Position numbers and translations under genes: made by a program
In this document: one piece after another, positions 1 through 6,164 of the stretch
How positions within the stretch are numbered: the first letter of the stretch is position 1
Layout: every line of letters begins with the position of its first letter
The notes under the pieces: generated by a model
What the model was told of the DNA's origin: nothing
What the model saw: only the letters and a program-made list of their open reading frames with translations
The model's database searches: none
Assembly: GCF_030812885.1 (NCBI RefSeq)
Contig: NZ_JAUSTO010000017.1
Span: forward strand, 1 to 37,661
Direction of reading: 5' to 3'
DNA: 37,661 bases
From: Moryella indoligenes
Lineage (GTDB): Bacteria; Bacillota; Clostridia; Lachnospirales; Lachnospiraceae

Positions 1-67
1 TAGGGCAGAGGTGTAAGCGTAGCGATACGTTCAGCTGACTGTCACTAATCGGTCGAGGGTTTAACCA
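1..67 (+). rRNA. rrl: 23S ribosomal RNA, 3' end (partial)
   Basis: The first 67 bases match the universal 3' end of bacterial 23S rRNA: an ACTAATCGGTCGAGG segment followed by a TTAACC end. The gene enters from the left and only its tail is in the window. The mature end is placed near 66-67 by comparison with the usual terminal TTAACC; processing could shift it by a few bases. It is followed directly by a tRNA cluster on the same strand, with no 5S gene between. Confidence 0.9.
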
Positions 68-240
68 AAAGGTCGAGTAGGTAGAGGTAGGAAACAGAAG
101 ATGTAAGGTAGCCTGCAGAAGCAGGGATTAGATTTGGAATGAATTGAGAATAAATGTTCTGTGTGTGGTTTTCAGGGTGTGATATTTGTGTTATCATATT
201 CTTATTCTGTCGGAGTGGTGTTTGACGCGCAGACAGATTT
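68..240 (+). other. 23S-tRNA spacer without 5S rRNA
   Basis: This 173-base spacer joins the 23S end to the first tRNA. No 5S rRNA is present: the usual 5S core (CCGAACACGGAAGTTAAGC-like) is not found on either strand. No terminator with a T-tract is evident, so the tRNAs may be co-transcribed with the rRNA operon. No open reading frame with a credible start was seen. Confidence 0.6.
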
Positions 241-241
241 T

Positions 242-313
242 GGCCCCATGGTCAAGCGGTTAAGACATCGCCCTTTCACGGCGGTAACACGAGTTCAAAT
301 CTCGTTGGGGTCA
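242..313 (+). tRNA. tRNA-Glu (TTC)
   Basis: A full cloverleaf can be folded. The acceptor GGCCCCA pairs with TGGGGTC followed by discriminator A. The anticodon loop CTTTCAC gives anticodon TTC, and a TTCAAAT T-loop is present. No CCA is encoded. It is first in a five-tRNA cluster behind 23S. Confidence 0.95.
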
Positions 314-335
314 CTAGAGTTTTGGAACTCTCCTT

Positions 336-409
336 GGAGCTTTAGCTCAGCTGGTTAGAGCAGTCGGCTCATAACCGATCGGTCCCGGGTTCGAGTCCCC
401 GAAGCTCCA
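336..409 (+). tRNA. tRNA-Met (CAT), elongator or Ile2
   Basis: The acceptor GGAGCTT pairs with AAGCTCC plus discriminator A. The anticodon stem TCGG/CCGA encloses CTCATAA, so the anticodon is CAT. The 5' G-C end pair and D-arm exclude the initiator type. Sequence alone does not fully separate elongator Met from a lysidine-modified Ile tRNA. Confidence 0.9.
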
Positions 410-419
410 CTCGCATCAT

Positions 420-492
420 TCCTCGTTAGCTCAGTCGGTAGAGCACGCGGCTGTTAACCGCGGTGTCGTTGGTTCAAGTCCAACACGGGGAG
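420..492 (+). tRNA. tRNA-Asn (GTT)
   Basis: The acceptor TCCTCGT pairs with ACGGGGA followed by discriminator G. The anticodon loop CTGTTAA gives GTT. The gene lies 10 bases after the preceding tRNA, consistent with one polycistronic transcript. Confidence 0.95.
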
Positions 493-497
493 CTTAA

Positions 498-571
498 GGC
501 CTGGTGGCTCAGTTGGTTAGAGCGCCGCCCTGTCACGGCGGAGGTCGTCGGTTCAAGTCCGATCCGGGTCG
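498..571 (+). tRNA. tRNA-Asp (GTC)
   Basis: The acceptor GGCCTGG pairs with CCGGGTC, with a G-T pair at the second position, followed by the G discriminator typical of tRNA-Asp. The anticodon loop CTGTCAC gives GTC. A terminator hairpin starts two bases downstream. Confidence 0.95.
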
Positions 572-573
572 CT

Positions 574-602
574 GGGCATCCTTAAGGGGATGCCCTTTTT
601 TT
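574..602 (+). terminator. Rho-independent terminator after tRNA-Asp
   Basis: The stem GGGCATCC/GGATGCCC with loop TTAAGG is followed by seven T residues. It would end the rRNA/tRNA transcript before the separate tRNA-Leu gene. Confidence 0.9.
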
Positions 603-624
603 ACCTTGTGTGTGTTATCACATA

Positions 625-710
625 GCCGGCGTGGCGGAACAGGCAGACGCCCGGGACTTAAAATCCCGTGGTCAGAAATGACCGTGCCGGTTCGATCCCG
701 GCCGCCGGCA
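625..710 (+). tRNA. tRNA-Leu (TAA)
   Basis: A class II tRNA of 86 bases with a long variable arm. The acceptor GCCGGCG pairs with CGCCGGC plus discriminator A. The anticodon stem GGGA/TCCC encloses CTTAAAA, giving TAA. It lies after the terminator that follows tRNA-Asp, so it probably has its own promoter or depends on read-through. Confidence 0.95.
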
Positions 711-733
711 TACAGAGGGCAGAGTATTCTGTG

Positions 734-756
734 AGAGCAGAGTGCTCTGTTTTTTG
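734..756 (+). terminator. Terminator after tRNA-Leu
   Basis: The stem AGAGCA/TGCTCT with a GAG loop is followed by a run of six T. It separates the tRNA cluster from the GntR regulator gene. Confidence 0.8.
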
Positions 757-775
757 TTATTACAGACTCTGCTGC

Positions 776-826
776 TCGATAAAAATATCGAATCGTGCTG
801 ATATTTTTCGGGTTCTCCGGTATAAT
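776..826 (+). promoter_or_regulatory. Promoter and inverted repeats upstream of the GntR regulator
   Basis: A perfect -10 TATAAT lies at 821-826 with a poor -35. Upstream, TCGATA (776-781) and TATCGA (786-791) form a palindrome around AAAA. AAAAATATC (781-789) is also the reverse complement of GATATTTTT (800-808). The repeats just upstream of the -10 suggest autoregulation by the FCD regulator, but this is inference. Confidence 0.5.
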
Positions 827-854
827 AAGGCGAAGGAGGGAGTGAGCCACAGTC

Positions 855-1490
855 ATGGAGAAATATACAAGCCTTAAGGAAAAGGTTTATAATGCCGTGC
901 TTCAGGAAATTATTTCAGGAAAGTATCAGCCCGGGGACATTTTAAATGAGAAGAAGCTCATTGAGAAGTATCAGGTCAGTAAGTCTCCGGTGAGGGATGC
1001 CCTTATCGCACTCTGTGCAGACGGAGTGGTGCGGAGCATTCCCCGCTATGGTTATGAAGTAATACGATTAACACACGGAGATATTTACGAGATGCTGCAG
1101 TACAGAGAATTTCTTGAGAGCGGCATATTGCAGAAAAGCTATAAGCGTTTTGGTTCAGCAGAGATTGCAGAGCTGAAGGAGCTCAATAAAAGCTGTCAGC
1201 GGGATGATGTAGATCCCATTCAGCACTGGCGCTTTAATATGGATTTTCACGTGAGGATGATGGAGCTCTGCGGAAATGATTTTATTACGATGAATGTGAA
1301 GCGCTGCATGTCGCGCCTGCTCCGCGCCTACTCCCAGCTCTACTGGAATCGACGTGCGGATCGCCTCCTCTCCCATGATACGAAGCATCATGAGCTGATC
1401 ATCGCTGATCTTGAGCGTCAGGATCCTGCGGCACTGGCTGAAGATATCCGGGAAGATCTTCATGATTTTGGCGGCTTTACAGGTTTTTGA
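855..1490 (+). CDS. GntR-family (FCD/FadR-type) transcriptional regulator
   Basis: A 211-aa cytoplasmic DNA-binding regulator. Residues about 5-70 form a GntR winged helix with the family's PGDILNEKKLIEKYQVSKSPVRDAL pattern, here from P27 to L52. The rest is an all-alpha FCD-type ligand domain. Histidines in DFHVRM and KHHEL are where this family places its metal or ligand contacts. The ATG at 855 lies behind AGGAGGG at 834-840, a rather long spacing. FCD regulators usually sense a small carboxylate or amino acid. The next genes are a cysteine desulfidase-like protein and an amino acid symporter, so it probably controls that pair; a near-palindrome over their promoter fits. The ligand cannot be read from the sequence. 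Confidence 0.85.
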   Translation: MEKYTSLKEKVYNAVLQEIISGKYQPGDILNEKKLIEKYQVSKSPVRDALIALCADGVVRSIPRYGYEVIRLTHGDIYEMLQYREFLESGILQKSYKRFGSAEIAELKELNKSCQRDDVDPIQHWRFNMDFHVRMMELCGNDFITMNVKRCMSRLLRAYSQLYWNRRADRLLSHDTKHHELIIADLERQDPAALAEDIREDLHDFGGFTGF

Positions 1491-1541
1491 GCACTTGTCC
1501 TGAAAAAGACGGAGAAAACCTCTCAAAACTATAAAAATAGC

Positions 1542-1569
1542 TTGATTCTGATAATATCAGTGGTATTAT
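1542..1569 (+). promoter_or_regulatory. Promoter with embedded near-palindromic operator
   Basis: A sigma-A-like promoter: -35 TTGATT (1542-1547), 16-bp spacer, -10 TATTAT (1564-1569). A 19-bp near-palindrome, ATAATATCA-G-TGGTATTAT (1551-1569), fills the spacer and -10; eight of nine arm pairs match. Its position and symmetry fit a repressor site for the GntR protein encoded just upstream. Confidence 0.6.
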
Positions 1570-1591
1570 TTATAGCGGAGGGAGGTGCTAT

Positions 1592-2908
1592 ATGAATTCA
1601 GACAATCAGGAAAATTTCAGAAATTATACCGCGATCCTGCGGGAAGAGCTGGTTCCGGCCATGGGATGTACAGAGCCGATTGCCATTGCATATGCGGCGG
1701 CGAAGGCGAAGGAGCTGTTGGGCGAGAAGCCCCGCCATATCACAATTGACTGCTCTGGAAACATCATCAAGAATGTCAAAGGGGTTACAGTCCCGAATTC
1801 AGGAGGCCAGAAGGGAATTGAGGTCGCTGCTGTACTTGGAATTACGGGTGGAAGAGCCGACAAGGAGCTGGAGGTCATTGCGGAGGCGGATGATGCAGCC
1901 AGGGAACGCTGTAAGGAGTTGGTAAGTGCCGGATTCTGTGATGTCAGTCACGCGGAAAACGTTCCGAATCTCTATATTGCGGCGAAGATCCGTGGGGATG
2001 AGCATACAGCGGAGATTGTGATCGAGGATCACCACACGAATATTGTTCTCATGAAGCGGGACGGAGAGACAATTTTCACCAGAGTACCGGAGAAGAAGGT
2101 CTTGCCGGAGAAAAACGAGACGGCTCTGGCGGATCGCAGTCAAATGACGCTGAAGGGGCTGCTGGATTATGCGGAGCAGGTAGATCTTCAGGAGGTAAGG
2201 GATATTCTGGAACGTCAGATCCGCTACAATTCCGCGATTTCTCAGGAAGGGCTGGACAATCGCTGGGGGGCCCAGATCGGGAAGACTATGTTGGAGAGCT
2301 GGGGAAATGATGTGAAGACCTGTGCGATTGCGAAGGCTGCGGCAGGCTCGGACGCCCGCATGAGCGGCTGTGCACTGCCCGTTGTGATCAATTCCGGTTC
2401 CGGAAATCAGGGCATCACTGTAACCATGCCTGTTCTCGTCTATGCAAAGGAGATGCAGCTGTCCGAAAGCAAGCTTTACCGCGCGCTGCTGGTCAGCAAT
2501 CTGGTCTCGATTTATATCAAGCATTTCATAGGCTCGCTCTCGGCTTTCTGTGGAGCTGTCAGCGCTGCCTGTGGAGCAGGCGCAGCGATTACTTATATGG
2601 CGGGGGGTGATTACAGACGTATCTCCTATACGATCACAAATACCTTGGGTAATGTAGGCGGTATTGTGTGCGATGGTGCCAAGCCGAGCTGTGCAGCAAA
2701 GATAGCATCCTCTGTTCACGCTGCCATTCTGGCCTATCAGATGAGTATGCGCGATCAGCAGTTCAAGCCCGGTGAGGGCATAGTGGAAGAGGACGTCGAG
2801 GAGACGATACGGAATATGGGCTACATCGGCAAGGTTGGAATGAAGCCCACAGATCATGAGATTCTGAATGTCATGATCCATAAAGTAGATGTCAATGCTT
2901 GTCTTTGA
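1592..2908 (+). CDS. L-cysteine desulfidase-like protein (UPF0597/CyuA family)
   Basis: A 438-aa protein of the UPF0597 family, related to the alpha part of iron-sulfur L-serine dehydratases. Characterised relatives (archaeal CdsB, E. coli CyuA) split cysteine to pyruvate, ammonia and sulfide. Visible family features are an N-terminal LVPAMGCTEPIA block, a DCSGNIIKNVKGVTVPN block, the central GCALPVVINSGSGNQG, and the C-terminal CGAVSAACGAGAA and NVGGIVCDGAKPSCA cysteine motifs that fit a [4Fe-4S] cluster. Length is normal for the family. The start follows GGAGGGAGG with good spacing. It is followed after 30 bases by a symporter, making a likely catabolic operon under the GntR regulator. The substrate could be cysteine or serine; cysteine is favoured by family. 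Confidence 0.8.
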   Translation: MNSDNQENFRNYTAILREELVPAMGCTEPIAIAYAAAKAKELLGEKPRHITIDCSGNIIKNVKGVTVPNSGGQKGIEVAAVLGITGGRADKELEVIAEADDAARERCKELVSAGFCDVSHAENVPNLYIAAKIRGDEHTAEIVIEDHHTNIVLMKRDGETIFTRVPEKKVLPEKNETALADRSQMTLKGLLDYAEQVDLQEVRDILERQIRYNSAISQEGLDNRWGAQIGKTMLESWGNDVKTCAIAKAAAGSDARMSGCALPVVINSGSGNQGITVTMPVLVYAKEMQLSESKLYRALLVSNLVSIYIKHFIGSLSAFCGAVSAACGAGAAITYMAGGDYRRISYTITNTLGNVGGIVCDGAKPSCAAKIASSVHAAILAYQMSMRDQQFKPGEGIVEEDVEETIRNMGYIGKVGMKPTDHEILNVMIHKVDVNACL

Positions 2909-2938
2909 CAGATAAACACAAAACAGGGAGGGATTATT

Positions 2939-4162
2939 ATGGAAAAGAAAGGTTTTACACAAAGTCTGCCATTTCGTCTGATTATGGCACTGGTGATCGG
3001 TCTGGTGGTCGGACTGATCATGAATTCAATGGAGGAATCCGCTGCAATTACCGGGCTTCTCAATGTGATTGTCACTGTGAAGTACATTGTCGGTCAGTTT
3101 ATCAGCTTCTGCGTGCCGCTGATCGTCATCGGCTTTATCGCCCCCTCTATCACGAGGATGGGAAACAATGCTTCTAAGATGCTCGGATTTGCCCTGCTGA
3201 TCGCTTATGCTTCTTCGATTGGCGCGGCATTTTCCTCTACTGTCGCTGGTTTTGCAATTCTGCCGCATCTCTCCATTGACCCGAATGTCGATGGACTGAG
3301 AGAGCTGCCGGATGTTATCTTCCAGCTTCAGATTCCGCCGATTATGTCTGTTATGACGGCACTTTTCTTCTCCGTCACCGTCGGCCTTGCGGCAGTCTGG
3401 AATCATGCGGAGATCACCACGAATATACTTGAGGAGTTCCAGAAGATCGTACTCTCCATCGTGACGAGATTCCTGATTCCGGTGCTTCCGCTGCTCATTG
3501 GAACGACCTTCTGCACATTGGCATACGAGGGAAGTATCACAAAACAGCTGCCGATCTTCCTGATCATTATCATTATCGTCATGATCGGTCATTATATCTG
3601 GCTCACGCTGCTCTATGGCATTGCCAGTGCATATTCCGGAAGAAACGGTATGAATGTGATTAAGAATTATGGTCCGGCATATATGACCGCAGTTGGAACC
3701 ATGTCCTCCGCGGCGACGCTCTCCGTTGCACTGCAGTGTGCGAGGAAGTCCGAGCCTACACTCAGAGATGATCTTGTGAACTTTGGTATTCCGCTCTTCG
3801 CAAATATTCATCTCTGCGGCTCCGTTATGACTGAGACCTTCTTTGTTATGGCGGTGTCGAAGATGCTCTATGGAGAGTTCCCATCCGTAGGAAAGATGAT
3901 TCTGTTCTGCCTGCTGCTCGGCGTATTCGCAATCGGTGCTCCAGGCGTTCCCGGAGGCACGGTCATGGCATCCCTCGGCCTGATTACTGGTGTGCTTGGC
4001 TTTGATGAGACCGGTACAGCGCTGATGCTCACTATCTTTGCGCTCCAGGATTCCTTCGGAACTGCGTGCAATGTTACCGGAGACGGCGCTCTGACTCTGA
4101 TTCTCACGGGCTATGCAGAGAAACATGGCATTAAGGAAGCAAAGCTCGGGGATGTGCTCTGA
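2939..4162 (+). CDS. Dicarboxylate/amino acid:cation symporter (DAACS family)
   Basis: A 407-aa polytopic membrane protein. Family signatures include the re-entrant hairpin GTMSSAATLSVALQCA near residue 260 (equivalent to the serine-rich HP1), PLFANIHLCGS, GAPGVPGGTVMASLGL for HP2, and the ion/substrate motif NVTGDGALTLILTGY near the C terminus, where the D is the conserved substrate-contacting aspartate. Homologues import glutamate, aspartate, serine or threonine with Na+ or H+. Here the partner is a cysteine desulfidase-like enzyme, so uptake of cysteine or serine is the best guess. The start follows GGGAGGG. The gene ends before a strong terminator. Confidence 0.88.
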   Translation: MEKKGFTQSLPFRLIMALVIGLVVGLIMNSMEESAAITGLLNVIVTVKYIVGQFISFCVPLIVIGFIAPSITRMGNNASKMLGFALLIAYASSIGAAFSSTVAGFAILPHLSIDPNVDGLRELPDVIFQLQIPPIMSVMTALFFSVTVGLAAVWNHAEITTNILEEFQKIVLSIVTRFLIPVLPLLIGTTFCTLAYEGSITKQLPIFLIIIIIVMIGHYIWLTLLYGIASAYSGRNGMNVIKNYGPAYMTAVGTMSSAATLSVALQCARKSEPTLRDDLVNFGIPLFANIHLCGSVMTETFFVMAVSKMLYGEFPSVGKMILFCLLLGVFAIGAPGVPGGTVMASLGLITGVLGFDETGTALMLTIFALQDSFGTACNVTGDGALTLILTGYAEKHGIKEAKLGDVL

Positions 4163-4194
4163 GCAAAACTGAACTCATAGATTTTCAAAAATTG

Positions 4195-4240
4195 AGAAGC
4201 GGTGAATTCCATCTGGAATTTGCCGCTTCTTTCACTTTTA
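4195..4240 (+). terminator. Terminator after the DAACS symporter gene
   Basis: The hairpin AGAAGCGG/CCGCTTCT, extended inside by AATTCC/GGAATT, is followed by a T-rich stretch. It separates the cysteine-type operon from the ammonia-lyase-like gene. Confidence 0.85.
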
Positions 4241-4242
4241 CT

Positions 4243-4271
4243 TTGACCGGCAGAAGTAAAATTGATAGAAT
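4243..4271 (+). promoter_or_regulatory. Sigma-A promoter of the MIO-less ammonia-lyase-like gene
   Basis: -35 TTGACC (4243-4248), exactly 17 bp, then -10 TAGAAT (4266-4271). It lacks the TCGAC direct repeats found at the hutH and hutU promoters, so this paralogue may be expressed independently of the SARP-like regulator. Confidence 0.65.
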
Positions 4272-4319
4272 CGATCGTAAGAAAGCTGGTTTTATATCAT
4301 ATGTGCTAGGAGGCAGATT

Positions 4320-5861
4320 ATGAATTTGACGAATATGAAAAAGTCAGTGACGCTGGGGGGCAGAATTAATCTCAATGATTTTGTCGCTGTGTCCAGATTT
4401 CATGCAGAGTTGCTTTTTTCAGAAGATTATTGCAGGAGAGTCAGTGAAAACCGAAAGGTAGTTGAACAGTGGATCGCTGAAAATAAGGTGATGTATGGTG
4501 TTACCACAGGCTTTGGGAGTCTCTGCAATAAGGTGATCAGTCCGGAGGAGGCGGGGCAGCTCCAGCACAATATCATCGCCTCACATTCCACCTCGGTCGG
4601 GGAGCCCTTTACGGAGGAGCAGGCGCGGGCAGTGATGCTGATGGTGCTGCAGAACCTTGGGCAGGGATATAGTGGTGTACGATTGGAACTTCTTGAAAAG
4701 TATCGCGAATTTCTCAATAAAGGGGTTACTCCCTGGGCGCCGCGCGAGGGCTCGGTCGGTTATCTGAGTCCTGAGGCTCACATGGCAAGAGTCGTTGAGG
4801 GGGATGGAAAGGCTTACTATCAGGGCGAGCTGCTGGATGCAGCGGAGGCGCTTCGGCGGGCTGGGATTGAGCCGCTGAAGCTCGCGTCCAAGGAGGGGCT
4901 CGCGCTGGTTTCCGGAACCACCTCTGTGACAGCGCTCGCAGTGCTTGCACTCTACGATATGCTGAAGGCGGCGCTCTCTGCGGATGTGATCGGAGCTTTT
5001 TCTTTTGAGGCCTGCGGAGGGCAGCTGGATGCCTTCTGCGAAGAAGTGATGAGTGTTCGCCCGCATCCGGAGCAGGGCACTACGGCCAAGAATCTTCGGA
5101 GCATATTGAAGGATTCCGCCATGCTGAAGGAGGCGCAGGGGGAGCATCTTCAGGACTGCCTCTCTCTTCGCTGTATTCCGCAGCTTCACGGCGCAGCAAA
5201 GAAGACGCTTTATGATGCGCTGCGTACCATAGAGACAGAGATGAACGCCTGCTGTGACAATCCGATCATCTGGAAGTCTGAGACGCGCAGCACTGCGATC
5301 TCGGCCTGTAATCCGGACTCCTCCTATGTCGGGATCGAGATGGATTCTGCCTGCATCGCCGCGACCAATTTGGCAAAGATCTCCGAACGGCGCAGTAATC
5401 ACCTGATTGATGAGAGTCTCAGCGGCTATCCCTGCTTTATGGTGAAGAATCCCGGACTGAACTCGGGGCTTATGATCACCCAGTATACGCAGGCGGGACT
5501 GCTGAATGAGATGCGCGTGCTCTCCACCTCCGCGACCATTGACAACACACCGACCTGCTGTAATCAGGAGGACTATGTCGCAATGGGCTACAATGCTGCG
5601 AAGAAGGCTGTGACCATTGCAGAGCGCCTGGAGTATATTCTGGCGATGGAGCTTCTGGACGTCTATGAGACGCTTGGCTTCCAGAAGAGCACGGCGCCGC
5701 GCGGCAGCGCCACACGCACAGTGTTTGATGAGATCGCAAAGACCGTACCGCAGATGGAGGACGATATGTTCCTGCATCCGCACATTGAGACCCTGAGGGA
5801 TCTGATTCACAGCGGAAGGCTGGTTCAGCTCGTGCAGGGCTGCGTGGGAGCGCTGGAATAA
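4320..5861 (+). CDS. Aromatic amino acid ammonia-lyase homologue lacking the MIO motif
   Basis: A 513-aa protein of the HAL/PAL family along its full length: YGVTTGFG near residue 60, LQHNIIASHS, LQDCLSLRCIPQLHG, TEMNACCDNPIIW and NQEDYVAMG. In active family members GSVG-ASGD-L forms the MIO electrophile by cyclising Ala-Ser-Gly. Here the sequence is GSVG (144-147), Tyr148, Leu149, Ser-Pro-Glu-Ala-His, so the tripeptide is missing and the loop is three residues shorter. Other changes: Asn of the NGT motif is Ser (SGT), Tyr of QDPYSLR is Leu, and the GGNFHG segment is lost. Gln, Arg and Glu contacts remain. The rest of the gene is open and well conserved, so it is not a decayed pseudogene. It may be a scaffold or regulatory partner of the adjacent HutH, or have another chemistry. 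The start follows AGGAGG at 4308-4313. Confidence 0.85.
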   Translation: MNLTNMKKSVTLGGRINLNDFVAVSRFHAELLFSEDYCRRVSENRKVVEQWIAENKVMYGVTTGFGSLCNKVISPEEAGQLQHNIIASHSTSVGEPFTEEQARAVMLMVLQNLGQGYSGVRLELLEKYREFLNKGVTPWAPREGSVGYLSPEAHMARVVEGDGKAYYQGELLDAAEALRRAGIEPLKLASKEGLALVSGTTSVTALAVLALYDMLKAALSADVIGAFSFEACGGQLDAFCEEVMSVRPHPEQGTTAKNLRSILKDSAMLKEAQGEHLQDCLSLRCIPQLHGAAKKTLYDALRTIETEMNACCDNPIIWKSETRSTAISACNPDSSYVGIEMDSACIAATNLAKISERRSNHLIDESLSGYPCFMVKNPGLNSGLMITQYTQAGLLNEMRVLSTSATIDNTPTCCNQEDYVAMGYNAAKKAVTIAERLEYILAMELLDVYETLGFQKSTAPRGSATRTVFDEIAKTVPQMEDDMFLHPHIETLRDLIHSGRLVQLVQGCVGALE

Positions 5862-6164
5862 GTAAATGTAAGGCACATAATTGGTGACATGGAGTGATTT
5901 GCTGTAAAACGAATGAAGTAATTTTAAGAGGGCTCTGAAATAGGGAAAACCAGAAATGTCTTGAAGGACCAGTGAGTATTTAATACAGGACAGATAGGGA
6001 GTTCTCTGCGCAGGAGTCCTTTTTTCTGTGAAAAACGTAGAAAAAAACCTGCTGAATTGTCATTCCGTTCGACATTACATCGACAGTCAGACGGTATACT
6101 GATGAAGGAAAGAGATCTTAAGCTGTGTCATTCCGATCTCAATTTTAATCTCAGGAGGGAAAAG
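5862..6164 (+). promoter_or_regulatory. hutH promoter region with SARP-type direct repeats
   Basis: A 303-base gap with no gene. A weak stem (GGA/TCC near 6000-6018) with a T6 tract ending near 6026 may terminate the upstream gene. The hutH promoter has heptamers TCGACAT (6069-6075) and TCGACAG (6080-6086), 11 bp start to start, then 8 bp and -10 TATACT (6095-6100); there is no consensus -35, as expected for an activator-dependent promoter. A 10-mer TGTCATTCCG occurs at 6058-6067 and again at 6126-6135. The hutH ribosome binding site AGGAGGG lies at 6153-6159. Confidence 0.65.

Noticed and set aside
533..856. Minus-strand open frame of 107 codons across tRNA-Asp, tRNA-Leu and terminators
   Set aside because: It runs through structural RNA genes and has no ribosome binding site; it is a shadow of the tRNAs.
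1799..2962. Long minus-strand frame (387 codons) opposite the cysteine desulfidase-like gene
   Set aside because: No recognisable protein and complete overlap with a well-conserved gene. Similar long antisense frames opposite the symporter, both lyases and hutU have the same cause.
5985..6030. T-box or amino acid riboswitch ahead of hutH
   Set aside because: A T-run after a weak stem is present, but there is no T-box TGG-type antiterminator bulge and the hairpin is weak; a plain terminator of the upstream gene is more likely.
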